This document shows positions 10,400 through 21,700 of a stretch of DNA of 64,000 bases, in pieces. Numbering within the stretch: the first letter of the stretch is position 1; the number at the start of each line of letters is the position of its first letter. The DNA comes from Bagarius yarrelli (lineage: Eukaryota > Chordata > Actinopteri > Siluriformes > Sisoridae). The notes below the pieces were generated by a model, which saw only the letters and a list, made by a program, of their open reading frames with translations, did no database searches and had not been told where the DNA came from. The stretch covers positions 67,001-131,000 of the forward strand of contig VCAZ01000121.1 in NCBI GenBank assembly GCA_005784505.1, read 5' to 3'. The position numbers were made by a program, and so were the translations under genes.

Positions 10400-10427
10400 T
10401 TCCTCATTGAAGCGCTTCAATGAGGAA
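10400..10427. promoter_or_regulatory. Perfect 28-bp palindrome just upstream of the SLAM-like start codon
   Basis: The half-site TTCCTCATTGAAGC is followed at once by its exact reverse complement, with no spacer. The palindrome ends 27 bases upstream of the ATG (10372) on the coding strand. It lies in the probable 5' UTR or core promoter. Its function is unknown. Confidence 0.5.
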
Positions 10428-10429
10428 CT

Positions 10430-11265
10430 TAAATTGCTAAAGCTTCCCCTAGAGACATTTATTGACATTTAAAATTTTTTTACATAAACAAAAGAAGTTT
10501 GAATACATCATTAACGGTTGCAACATTGTTGGAGTAACATTAATAAATGATTAATCTTTTAATGTTCGTTTTTTTAGCTAGAGCAGCAGAAAGATGAGTT
10601 TATTTCTGTAAGTAATTATATCGTCAACTATACCTATGTGAATTTTAAATATATATACATAAACCTAGTTATTTTATTAAAATAATTAATAAATAGATAA
10701 ATATAAGTATTATTAAGTGTATTAGTGTGTTACTATTTCAAGTTATACATTATTGTGACTCAAAATTGGAACCATTTTTAAGTTTAGTTTTATTATAAAT
10801 AAAGAATAAAACACAACGTGGACTTGCTGTGAATCGAAACAACATGATAGCAGTGCCTATAGCGATCAACGTAAACATCCTGTTCTAAAATAGACTAGGT
10901 CTAAAATTAAATAAAAGGCGTAATAATCTTTTGGTTTAATTAATCAAACATAAAATAAGTTTATATGTGTTAAAAATGTGATCATGAACAAGCTTGCAAA
11001 CTGTATGTTTAGAAAAGTGTTTTTGGGAGAACAGGTTCTTTGTGAAATGTGATATTGAATTTGAACTAAGACTCTACTTAATAAGGATGTTTTATTCTAG
11101 ACACATTAAATGTAATCCAACTCTTAGAGCTAAATAATAATTTTTTTTTTTACAAAAAAAATACATTACAAAGTATTTATAATGTTATTACATTGCAAAG
11201 TCTTTACATTTCTAGCTTCCAATTAATTTGTCTTTTCTCACCTTCTTGTCAGTAAAAACTTCTAT
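10430..11265. other. AT-rich upstream flank, nothing recognised
   Basis: Probable upstream region of the SLAM-like gene on the minus strand. No TATA box or other element can be assigned with confidence, and no exon is seen. Confidence 0.4.
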
Positions 11266-11432
11266 TACATTTGCCAGACACCCTTATCCAGAGTGACTTA
11301 CAATACTCCTTGTTATACAACTGAGGGTTAAGGGCCTTGCTCAGGGGCCCAGCAGTGGCTTGGTCGACCTGGGAATCAAACCCACAACCTTCAGATTGGT
11401 AATCCAACACCTTAACCATGAGCCACCACTTC
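11266..11432 (-). repeat. SINE family A, minus orientation
   Basis: TTACATTTGCCAGACACCC, AAGGGCCTTGCTCAGGGGCC, AATCAAACCCACAACCTTC, CCTTAACCATGAGCCACCAC. Confidence 0.85.
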
Positions 11433-12374
11433 ACACTCAACTTCTGACTGTATATCATGCAAAAGCAAATTAGGCTGCGGTTTACTATCTCTTTTACCTT
11501 GGGCCTCTTTTATGGAAAGAACCCCACAAACTCTACTGTCATGTACTGTAGTAATGCACATTATTTTTATTTTGTTACGTTTACTTGTGTACATTTTCGG
11601 AAAATAATGACGGTTTAACTTGCCTTACATTTACTACCACTTAAGTTATTTTTTTTAACTTTAAATTTTTTTTACTTAAAATTTATTTACTATTAAATAT
11701 TAATAAATTAATTTGAAGCTAATAATTAAGCTTTATAACTGTATGTTATAAAATCTCACACATTAATCTGGATTGTTAGCATTGTTTCTGAATTCAGGAT
11801 TTTTTTTTTTTTCATTTAATCAGATCAGATCTTATCATTCCATACTTTATTACTCTAACTCAAAGAAAACTTTAAGCATTAATACTTTTACTTATACTTG
11901 AGTCATTAAGTAGTTGTATTGTCAGTTAATTTTTTGGCCACTCTTTCCACTTTTGGTTCTTTTAACTTTGGTAGATAATAAACAGCTGCAGTACAGTCCC
12001 CCTGAAATAGAAACGGAAAAAAAAAACAGAGTTAAATGTGTAGTTTCCTTTAGAAGCAACACTGACGTACAGGAAGGAAGTGGTTTAGCTTGCGAGTTGA
12101 GCGCTCAGTTTTCAACAACTGATAAAAAACCCAAAACAAACAAACAGTATATTCAACAAATATTATTTATGTATTAAAATAGACTGAACACACATAAATC
12201 TACTGATATTACTGAACATTTAAGGTTACAAACTGTTGTTGTGATTTGGTCAGATCTACCAAGCTATCTAGCTCTTTATCTCGTTGTGTTATTTTACAAA
12301 GGTTGCAAATGAGTCTGAAAATTCTATTTCAACCTCACACTGGACTTTTTGGTTTGTTTGTATAATTTTTTAAC

Positions 12375-12375
<1 letters not shown>
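11433..12375. other. Intergenic, nothing recognised
   Basis: AT-rich sequence. A short open frame at 11914-12177 has no splice, codon-use or homology support. Confidence 0.4.
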
Positions 12376-12429
<54 letters not shown>

Positions 12430-12440
12430 GTCTATCTCTC
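12376..12440. repeat. (TATC)n microsatellite
   Basis: Uninterrupted ATCT/TATC tetranucleotide run of about 14 units ending in a short TC tract. Two similar arrays follow at 13208-13277 and 14168-14249. Confidence 0.95.
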
Positions 12441-12724
12441 TCTCTTCATTTGATTTCAGACAGCACTTCTGGGTTTGTTTGTATCCTTTTTAACTCTTAA
12501 AGTATCTTTAATTACAAGTAGAAGAACTGAAAAATAATAAAAGTGAGAGTAAATAAGTAGTTTAATAAAATAAACTACACAAGTTGCTGCACAAGTACAG
12601 TGTAATTCAGGCACAAAAAAATGTAAAAGTAATCTTATATGAAACTCAGAATTGATTTGTCTTTCATGTCTCATTCTTAAACAAATCATAAATATGAATA
12701 AAATTGTTCAAATATCCTCATAAA

Positions 12725-13012
12725 CAGGGCAGCACAGCACTGTTGCCAGTGTGTACTTGCGTGTGTTTGCTCTGGGTTCTCCGGTTTCCTCCCACAGCCC
12801 AAAAACATGTATGTTAGATTGATTGGTGATTCTAAATTGCCCATAGGAGTGAGTGTGAGTGTGTTTGTAGCCCTGTGATGAAATGGTGCTCGTCCAGGGT
12901 GTCCCCCTCCTGCCTTTTGCCCTTTAAAGACGGCTGGGATAGACTCCAGCAGATCCCTGTGACCCCGAATTAGGAAATAAGCAGGTATAGAAGATAAATG
13001 AATGAATGAATC
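12725..13012 (+). repeat. SINE-like family B copy
   Basis: GGGCAGCACAGCACTGTTGCC, GGTTCTCCGGTTTCCTCCC, AACATGTATGTTAGATTGAT, CGTCCAGGGTGTCCCCCTCC, with a GAATGAATGAAT tail. Part of the tRNA-like head is deleted. Confidence 0.75.
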
Positions 13013-13207
13013 AATCCTTATAAACACTGTTAACAGTAACACTAATTTGTTTTTATTTTGTTTTCATTTACTCTCGTGTTCTAGTGGTATTTTTAATAGA
13101 ATAATTGGCTAAATTTCCTAATAAAAGTGTTCTGTAGGCTGCTAATTCGTGTTCATGGTACTCAGCTGTTTGATATCCAAAGATTATTTGGCCTTCAGTA
13201 AGAATTG

Positions 13208-13224
13208 TTAAGATGAATCCATCC

Positions 13225-13277
<53 letters not shown>
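13208..13277. repeat. (TCTA)n microsatellite
   Basis: About 17 tetranucleotide units between ATCCATCCATC and TAGATAGC. Confidence 0.95.
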
Positions 13278-14167
13278 GATAGCTTTTTATTATTATTTGC
13301 GAACAATTTGCCTTGATTGTCTCATGAATTCATAGATTTTTTTTATACTTTTTAGAAAAAAAACATTTAAATGTGTGTATTTTTCAACAAGTCAAGTAAA
13401 AGTGGATGTACCACAATTTAATTATACTTAAAACTAATTAGAAAAAAAAATACTCTAAATAAATACTTTAATAAAAGTATTTGTGATTTGTTACTTTCCA
13501 ACACTGCTGCCATCTAGTGGTACAAAGCCTTTGCATTAGCATAGTATACAACAAAACACAGAAAAATACATAGTGACTGATACTGTTCTCAATGCCTAAT
13601 TCTAAGTCTGGACCTCCATCTAAAGAACTAAAAATTGTATATGTAATAAAAAAGCAATATTTAAGACTTCTGGCATCATTGTTGCCAATTTAGCATCTTT
13701 TACACAGTTTATAAACAACAGGTGATGTAAAATCTGATAGAAGACACTGATGGACATTGAGGGAAGTGAACTGAATTCTGTCTCGGTGGATACTGACACA
13801 ATCTAAGGTTCTGGCTTCACTGCATCATTGTTTATGTAATAAATTCCTTAGATCACTGATTTCAAATTTTTTTATTCATTAAGGAGATAAAAATGAATTA
13901 TTTCAAAGCTGAATTAAACAAAGGAAAAAGCAGCGTGAGATTCTACAACACTGCATTGCACGTGTATGTAAGTATCTTGTGTGGGTTTGGGGGTCAGGTG
14001 GGGGTTGGTAGGCTATGAAATGACCAAAGGAAAAGCAGAATATGTTGCTGAATATGAAGAAAGCTGAATTTTGTTTTGCAAAACATTATTGCAAAACTGG
14101 GCGTGCACTTAACTCTCAGCTGCTCAGTGATTTATTATGTGTGTATCCCACAAAGTTGGCAACACTG
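13278..14167. other. Intergenic, nothing recognised
   Basis: AT-rich sequence. Around 13970-14090 there is weak similarity to the repeated block at 14950-15063 and 15600-15710 (TGTGGGGG-like stretch, then TTTTGTTTTGCAAAACA). Confidence 0.4.

Positions 14168-14249
<82 letters not shown>
14168..14249. repeat. (ATCT)n microsatellite
   Basis: About 20 tetranucleotide units, the longest of three such arrays within 2 kb. Confidence 0.95.
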
Positions 14250-14253
14250 TCAC

Positions 14254-14612
14254 AATCAATTGCCTTTAGAAGTCACCTAATTAGTTAATAGGGTCCACCT
14301 GTTTGTAATTAACTCCCAGTATAAATACACCTGTTCTGTGAGGTCTCAGTGGTTTGTTAGAGAACAAATAGCATCTTGAAGCTGTGGAGAGGTTTAAAGC
14401 AGGGTTAAGTTATAAAAAAAATATCCCAAGCTTTAAACACCTCGAGAGACACGAGGTGTCTCTTTTATTTGCTTAAAATAATAATGTAATAATGTAAACT
14501 GTGTATCATTTTTGTTTACATAAAAATCTCTATAAAAACATAATACATTTAATTTGTGGTTGTAAAGCGACCAAAAGGTCAAGGGGTATAAATACCTTTT
14601 CAAGGTACTGTA
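14254..14612 (+). mobile_element. Internally deleted Tc1-like transposon (MITE-like)
   Basis: The left end resembles the leader of a common fish Tc1-like element: GTCACCTAATTAGTTAATAG, GTCCACCTGTTTGTAATTAA, TATAAATACACCTGTTCTGT and AGCAGGGTTAAGTTATAAAA. The right end resembles its terminus: GTGGTTGTAAAGCGACC and TCAAGGGGTATAAATACCTT. The transposase body between them is missing. The recognition is from memory of the family. Confidence 0.6.
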
Positions 14613-14949
14613 ATTATTAAAAATGGGATTATGTATTTAGGAACATAATAAATCTGCCCTGAAAGATTTTTTTTCTGAAATTATATCATTGTCTTATTAA
14701 CCTAGTTTTAAAAACTGGGCAGCATTTTAAAAGTGTATTTTTTTTAATAACAATTAAAATTCCCTGTCATTCTTGTAAGCAACATTGACTTTTTTTTTAG
14801 AAAGGTTTTAAAGCCCTCACTTTAAGGACATGAGAAGAGATTGCAGGAGTTTGTCACCATATTGTTGTCTGGCACATATGATAAAATATAAAAAACATAG
14901 CATATTCTCACCTTGTGATGTCATCAGAATCAGAGAGTTACATACAAAT

Positions 14950-15063
14950 TATACACAAATAACTAGTGTGGGGGGGTCATGTGGATAGGAGTGTATAATA
15001 CTTTTGTGCTAGGTCAAATATGGAGTAAAAGAACAGACATTTGTTTTGCAAAGCATTTTTTTT
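14950..15063 (+). repeat. Direct repeat unit, copy 1
   Basis: Shares CACAAATAACTAGT, a poly-G stretch, CAAATATGG and ACAG...TTTGTTTTGCAAA with 15600-15710. The two copies flank the SINE inverted duplication at 15410-15565. Confidence 0.6.
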
Positions 15064-15154
15064 TGGCACATATCATGGATTTACTGCGTTATTATTGTTT
15101 ATTTTTTATTTTGTATTGTATTGCACAGATACTGATTTGTATTTTACATAACAC

Positions 15155-15465
15155 ACTGCCGTTAGCCTTGTTGCCTTACAGCAAAAAGGATCTGGGTTCA
15201 ATTCCCAAGCAGGAGTGTGGAGTTCTCTGGGTACTCCGGACATGTATGGTAGATTGATTGGTGATTCTAAATTGCCCATAGCAGTAAGGGTGAGTGTGAG
15301 TATGTGTGTAGCCCTGTGATAGACTGGCGACCTGTCCAGGGTGTCCCCCTCCTGTCTATCAACTTTTCAGAGACGGCTGGGATAGACTCCAGCAGATCGC
15401 TGTGACCCCGAATTGGGGAATAGGCGGGTAGATAAGAAGATAAATGAATGAATAACACACTGCAG
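15155..15465 (+). repeat. SINE-like family B copy
   Basis: CGTTAGCCTTGTTGCCTTAC, GGGTTCAATTCCCAAGC, ACATGTATGGTAGATTGATT, CTGGCGACCTGTCCAGGGTG and a GAATGAATAAC tail. The central TTTACTCC block is shortened. The 3' end forms one arm of the inverted duplication that follows. Confidence 0.75.
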
Positions 15466-15565
15466 ATGATAAATAATTAGTGCAGTTTTCTTCTGTACTA
15501 ATTATTTATCATCTGCAGTGTGTTATTCATTCATTTATCTTCTTTGCCTGCCTATTCCCCAATTT
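15410..15565. repeat. Long inverted duplication of a SINE 3' end
   Basis: The left arm (about 15410-15480) includes GATAAATGAATGAATAACAC and ACTGCAGATGATAAATAATT. The right arm (about 15499-15565) is its near-perfect reverse complement, with a few differences in the GCGGGTA region. The spacer of about 18 bases is TGCAGTTTTCTTCTGTA. The arms include the tail of the family B SINE plus unique flank, so it arose by local inverted duplication, not by a second insertion. Confidence 0.85.
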
Positions 15566-15599
15566 TAGACGATGGGAAAAAAAGCTCATAAAGAAACGA

Positions 15600-15710
15600 T
15601 GCACAAATAACTAGTATGGGGGGAGGGGGGTTAGTGTGATGGAAGGAGTGTTCAAAGCAAAATATGGGTTGAGAGAACAGAATTTTTGTTTTGCAAAACA
15701 ATTTTTTTGT
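15600..15710 (+). repeat. Direct repeat unit, copy 2
   Basis: Pairs with 14950-15063 (ACAAATAACTAGTATGGGGG, TTTGTTTTGCAAAACA). Confidence 0.6.
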
Positions 15711-15976
15711 AATCTGACACTGGCCCTTGTCCGGGGTGAGCGTCATACTGTGTGATGAATTGTTTTGTATTTCACTGTAATTGACATTTGCATGGCAGAT
15801 CATATTTTTAAATTGTGATCATTGCAGTAATGTATAAAAAACCCACCACTGTATTAGAGCATATACACACCTGATTAGAAACAAAAAAATGTTGTCATTC
15901 TTCTACTGTATGTAATAACTTTTAAAGGTTTGAAAAACCTCTTAATCATTCACAATATCTAAAAATCAAACAAAAA

Positions 15977-16335
15977 TAGCACTGTTGCCGTACAGCAACA
16001 AGGTCACAAGTTCGTATTCCAGGCAGGTGTTTGGTATTGCATGTTCTCCCAGTGCTTGTAGACCCTGTGTTTGCGTGGGTTTACTCCAGGTACATTACAT
16101 TTTCTCCCACATTCCAAAAACATGTATGTTAGATTGATTATTGATTCTGAATTGCCCATAGTAGTGAGTGTGAGTGTGTATGGTTGTTTGTGGCCCTGTG
16201 ATGGACTGGTGACCTGTCTAGGGAGTACCTCAACCCAGCCTAATGACAGCTGGGATAGACTCTAGCAGATCCTTGTAACCCTGGATAGGAATAGGGGGTT
16301 ATAGACAACAGACGAATGGTTGGAAGGATTGATGG
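15977..16335 (+). repeat. SINE-like family B copy
   Basis: TAGCACTGTTGCCGTACAGC, GCATGTTCTCCCAG, TGGGTTTACTCCAGGTACAT, AACATGTATGTTAGATTGAT, CCTGTGATGGACTGGTGACC, then a degenerate GATGGATTAATGGATGAATG tail. Confidence 0.75.
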
Positions 16336-16479
16336 ATTAATGGATGAATGGATACTTAGGATCAGTATATGTTTTGTTTAATTAGTTGATAACAGATTTA
16401 ACAACAGACTCAGCATTGAAATGGTTAAAAAAGAAAACAATGAAAAAAGGTCACCCTGTCACAATTCATAGCATATTTT

Positions 16480-17490
16480 TTTCTCCTCTCGGCTGTTCCC
16501 TTTTAGGGATCGCCACAGCGAATCATCTGTCAGCTTCATTTCTAACACCATCCTATCAATATATTCACTTTCCCTCCTCTGTACATGTCCAAACCACCTC
16601 AATCTGGACTCCCCGACTTTCTCCCTGATGAACTCATTCCGAATCCTGGCCAACCTCGTCACTCCCATAGAAAACCTCAACTTTTTCAGCTCTGCTACTT
16701 CCAGCTCTGCCACCTGTCTCTTCCTCAATGCCACTGTCTCCAAACCATACATCATAGCTGGTCTCACCACTGTCTCTAAACCATACATCATAGCTGGACT
16801 CACCACTGTCTCTAAACCATACATCATAGCTGGGCTCACCACTGTCTCTAACCCATACATCATAGCTGGTCTCACCACTGTCTCTAAACCATACATCATA
16901 GCTGGTCTCACCACTGTCTCTAAACCATACATCATAGCTGGTCTCACCATTGTCTCTAACCTATACATCATAGCTGGTCTTACCACTGTCTCTAAACCAT
17001 ACATCATAGCTGGTCTCACCACTGTCTCTAAACCAAACATCATAGCTGGTCTCACCACTGTCTTCTACACCTTCCCCTTGATTCTAGCTAATATTCTCTA
17101 GTCACACATCACTCCTGACAAGTTTCTCCACCCATTCCAACCTACCTGTACTCCCTTCTTTACCTCTTTTACACAATCTTCATTGCTTTGGACTGTCGAC
17201 CCCAAGTACTCAAACTCCTGTACCTTTTTCACCCTGTAATCTCACTGTTCCACTTCCCTCTCTATTCAAACATATGTCCTGCTCATTCCTCTTCAAACCT
17301 CCACCTCTCCAGCTTTTCCTTCACCTGCTCCCTGCTCTCACTACAGATCACAATGTCATCTGCAAACATCAACCACAATTCATAGCATAACACACCCACA
17401 TTTTGCATAGCTTTTTTTGGACGGAAGAATACATGATTTGTGTGATTCACTGAGTGTGCTTGTAAAATAAAAATCACCACTAACAATGAG
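16480..17490 (-). mobile_element. RTE-type LINE relic, reverse-transcriptase C-terminal region
   Basis: Minus-strand translation contains the RT catalytic-box sequence MFADDIVICSESREQV at about 17283-17370, then RT-thumb and tail sequence with VRPAMMYGLETVALRKRQ, KKLRFSMGVTRLARIRNEFI and SRLRWFGHVQRRESEYIDR. These are typical of fish RTE-like elements. Frame changes between the blocks and the absence of the 5' half show it is dead. A minisatellite has expanded inside it. Confidence 0.8.
16730..17062 (-). repeat. 36-bp minisatellite, about 9 units, in frame with the RT relic
   Basis: Period is exactly 36 bases: CCATACATCATAGCTGG recurs at 16745, 16781, 16817 and so on. Each unit encodes the 12-residue block VVRPAMMYGLET on the minus strand, the element's own RT-thumb peptide copied in tandem. 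Units differ by a few substitutions. No stop interrupts a 199-codon frame (16459-17058). Confidence 0.9.
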
Positions 17491-18680
17491 ATTAAATAAA
17501 TAAGGGCTTTTGTTGGGCGATTTTTGTTCCTCTATAATTAATAATTGAATAATAATAATAATAGTTATTGTCTGAAACGTTCTAGCAGCAACATTGTTGT
17601 CTAGTACTTTTGTCTTTAATTGTGTCTTTGTGTATAATGTCTCTCCAGGCCCTCTTTTTTAAACATTCCTTTTTATTTCATAGATACACTGTGGCATAAT
17701 CAATCCTGTCAGAAAACAAAATATGCTTCTCGTGGTTTGGTACCTAAATAGACGCTGTGTGTTGTGTCAGAGAAAAATTTGTCTACTTCTTCGAAGTTTC
17801 TATTCGAGCAGTGATTTAAATGTAAATATTTTAAAATAAGACCAGTAAAGACGAAGCAGACCATGAGGTAAGTGAGCTAAAGTTTGTAATCCAACAGTTA
17901 TGTTTTACTGTGTTGTCCATTTTTATATACTACAAAGTATTAATCGTCTATCCTATTATTTGTAAGTACTGCATTGTTAAAGATTGCATTGTTTATTAAT
18001 TTTTAAAAGAATAACTTTTTCACATAACATACTGCAGATCAAAATTACCAATCAATCTAACAGACGTTTTTGGACTATAGGAGGAAACCAGGGAACCCGG
18101 AATAAACACACACAAGCACAGGGAGAACATGCAAACTCTACGGGCCTTCTTGCTGTTTAGGCAACAGCGCTAAACACTTAGCCACTATGCTGCCCTACTT
18201 GGCAGATTATTTAGTATGTTGTTCTGTTAAGTAGCTCTTAAGCTACTTAAAATGATGCATTCAACCACAGAAAACCATGTGGGGGGACTTAAAAAGGGTA
18301 AAAACAAATTACACCGCTGCATTAAGAATCATTTGCAGAGGTTAACTGATGAGTGCAAAATTTATAAATATGCTTCAGGGGCAAATAATTGCAAATATAC
18401 TAAAACACTGACTGCACATACCAGGTAAACTTTAAATAAACAGACAGCCGGTTCAGACAGTCAATTCCACTTTCTTCAATTTTTTTAAACAATGAATATT
18501 CAATACTTAACATTATTTACACTTGAGGTTTTTCTTTTCAGAGTTTCCATAATTCCCCGGCCGACTGAAATGTTAAGGTGGTTCCCTTTATTGTATGCTT
18601 CACGTTTAACAATTGTCCCACCTTCCTCAGTATTTTCATAGATTTGTTTATTATTTTGTATATATTAGGTTTTCTGGTGG
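17491..18680. other. Intergenic upstream of the lectin gene; SINE B fragment at 18038-18196
   Basis: Mostly AT-rich. A minus-orientation family B fragment at 18038-18196 carries ACCAATCAATCTAACAGACG, GAACCCGGAATAAACACACA and AGGGAGAACATGCAAACTC. A donor-like GAGGTAAGTGAG at about 17869 could end a non-coding first exon of the lectin gene, but nothing else supports this. Confidence 0.4.
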
Positions 18681-18721
18681 TAGTTTGGAAAATGTTTGCC
18701 ATTTCACCAGCTAAGACTAAG

Positions 18722-21700
18722 ATGGACCAGGCTGCATTTTTTCTTATACTGCTCACAGGTTAGTAGTGATATTGTTGTATCCCTATGCTGCAGTTCTAAC
18801 TTCCAAAATTTTTCCACGTGAGGAACTTACATCAGCTTTTCTATAACTTCCTCTCACATTCTTATTTTGTTATCTGTAGGAATGTTTGACATCTCTTCTT
18901 CTATACCACGCCAATTCTACTATGTGAGCGAACTAATGACCTGGCAAGATGCTCAGAGCTACTGCAGAGCCAATTTTGTTGACCTGGCAATCGTAGGCAG
19001 CCTGGAAGATGTAACTGCTTTGCAGGCAGCTGTAAAAGGCCCGGCTCCGGCGTATACTGGCACTGTGTGGATTGGACTCAAAAGGAATTGGATATGGTCT
19101 ACAGGAGACGCTTTCACCTATAATCCTGTCTGGGATGTTGGCCAACCGAATGAAGGAAATGGAAAATCGGCATGCCTGGTTCTTTTCAGCGGTGCATGGG
19201 GAGATTACCCCTGTTCTTCAGCTTTTAACTTCTACTGTTATGATGGTAATGAATAATTTTTGGGCAATTTTAGTCATCACTGGTGGTAAACTGGGGTTAC
19301 ATTACTGTATGCTGAGTTTTATTCGTATTAGCCAATTGTTTGCAAGACGGTTTTTCTATTGATAAATAAATAAGTTTATTGGCAGAAAAGAAAATTTGAA
19401 AAGAGCAATTTTGGTCCCTATAAAAAAATTTAAGGGTTGGGCCGCATCACACCCTATTTGCACTGGTACTACTGATAAAATCTCTGGGGCCGCCAAAGAA
19501 CGTCCTAACTTTCCCTCCTTCGCAGAGGCACCCCTTTAGGAAGTACAATAAATTCTTATTTAAGCATTATATTACTTTGAAAAAAACTATTACATTAGCT
19601 TAGCCTTTGCTTAAAATGTCAATTTTTAACAAATTAAAAAATCTAATCAGTTCTAATAACAGAGGAGAGAAAATCACTGTCACTTTGTAAAGTACCTCAA
19701 AATAATAAAAGGACTATAATTAATTAATAAATTAAGCCAAAATGAGTCACTGAAATATTTTCTTATGCATACAGAGCTCACTAATTATTTTGGGTGAAGT
19801 GGTAGCAGAGGGGTTAAGGCGTTGGACCGCTAATAGGAAGATCAGGGTTACCACTGCTAGGCCCATGAACAAGGCCCAAGTCACTCTGGATGAGGGTGTC
19901 TACCAAATGCGGTAGATATAATTGTAATTAGACCAGGATTGCTTTAATTTGTTAAATACCTCAAGTGTTTTCCTTTTTAAGTGTCTTAAGACCGACTGAT
20001 GTTTTAGATAAAGCCTATTTTTAAGAAAATCTGTAGTTAACTGGGCTGTAAGTTCGTATGTCATATCATACAAAGAGATTTTACAGTCTGATAAACCATA
20101 AAAATTTAACTTGCTTTTATGAACACATTTTTTGGTCAGCTTCACCTACTGCTACCAACAAGTTCCCTCTGATCTCGAGTTCAAAGAATTGGACTGATGC
20201 TCAGTTGTACTGCAAACAATACTACACAGATCTTGCCCTAGTCAACAATGCTGCAGATGCTGCAGTAGTCTCAGGAACAGGATGGATTGGCCTGATTTCA
20301 TCACAGTGGTCTGATGGATCATTTTCATCATACCGGTACTGGGCAGGAGGAAATTCCGAGTCATCACTTATTAATAAATGTAGTGCCATGAGTATGTCTA
20401 ATGCTGCGAAATGGATTGGTTCAGATTGCAGCCTCAAGTTACCCTTCGCGTGCTATGGAGGTAAATGTTAAAAATAAAATGTAAGATATTAATAAGTAAT
20501 AAGTATTAAATTGTTTCCTAATCAGTTCAATATTTATTTCTCTAAAGTACCCCAGTATACAGGATCCCAGCCTACAGGACCCGAGATCCCTCGTCAATAT
20601 CACTATGTGGATTACCGAAAGACATGGCTCGATGCGCAGGCATACTGTAGATTAAAGTTTACCGATCTGGCCACCATAGACAGCATTAATGATGTAAACA
20701 AGCTTATGAATGAAGTTACTGTTGGTTATAGCGGTTCTTTATGGATTGGACTAAAAAGAAGTGCACAAGCGCTATGGGGCTGGTCTCGAGGTGATGCCCC
20801 ACTGGGTGATTACTCCAGCTGGGAGGCAGGAGAGCCAAACGGTTCTGGAACATGTGTAGTTAATATCAACAGTTTCTGGCGTGATTATGATTGTAACGTA
20901 CCTTTATATTTTGTATGCTACAAGGGTAAGTCAACATATTATTTTTGTACAAGAATTCAATTTTGCTTCAACAGAATGATGTGATGGTACCCTTTATATC
21001 GATGTTATATTATAGAGGGAACAGGATACATCATGGTACAGTCTAAAAATACCTGGCTAGATGCTCAGAGTTACTGCCGAAGCACGTATAACGACTTGGC
21101 AACAGTCAGCTCTCCGTGGGAAGAGAAGCAGTTGTTTCAGCTTGTTGGTAAAGATGTTATTGTCTGGATCGGCTTATACCAAGATAGATGGATGTGGTCT
21201 GAACCATGGAGCCTCTTTTACAGAAATTGGGCAGTTAATCAACCAAGTTCCACAGCTGGTGATTGTACTGCAACAGTGACAACTGATTCTGGAAAATGGA
21301 GTGTTCAGGATTGCAATACAGCACTTCCTTTTGTCTGCTTTGCAGGTTAGTCTCAACAGTTTATTACAATTACAATTTAAGATAAATTTTTTTGGAACTC
21401 ATTTTTGTCTCTGTATATCACTTTTTTTTAGAGAAAAAGGTAATAAAAAGAACCGTAATAAGGATCACGCTGTCTCACAGTGACACAGCAAATCTGAATG
21501 ACCCGCTAAAGCTGGCAGCGATCTTTAGAGAAGTAAGTCTCTGTGTGGTGCACTATGGCAGTGATTCCCAACAGGGAGGCTCCTGACCCAAAAGAGGCCC
21601 TCAGCAAGCTCTGTGGGGGAGTCGCGTCATATTTTAAAAAGTGTTGACCAGTGAGCATTAAGGAGAACGATCATATTGCATTACCTAATTTTATCTATGA

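Noticed and set aside
12686..13042. 118-codon minus frame
   Set aside because: Lies wholly on a family B SINE; such frames recur in its other copies (for example 15267-15458 and 41393-41659).
16628..17101. Plus-strand 157-codon frame with TVSKPYIIAGLT repeats
   Set aside because: It is the antisense of the RTE minisatellite, whose minus-strand translation is the meaningful one.
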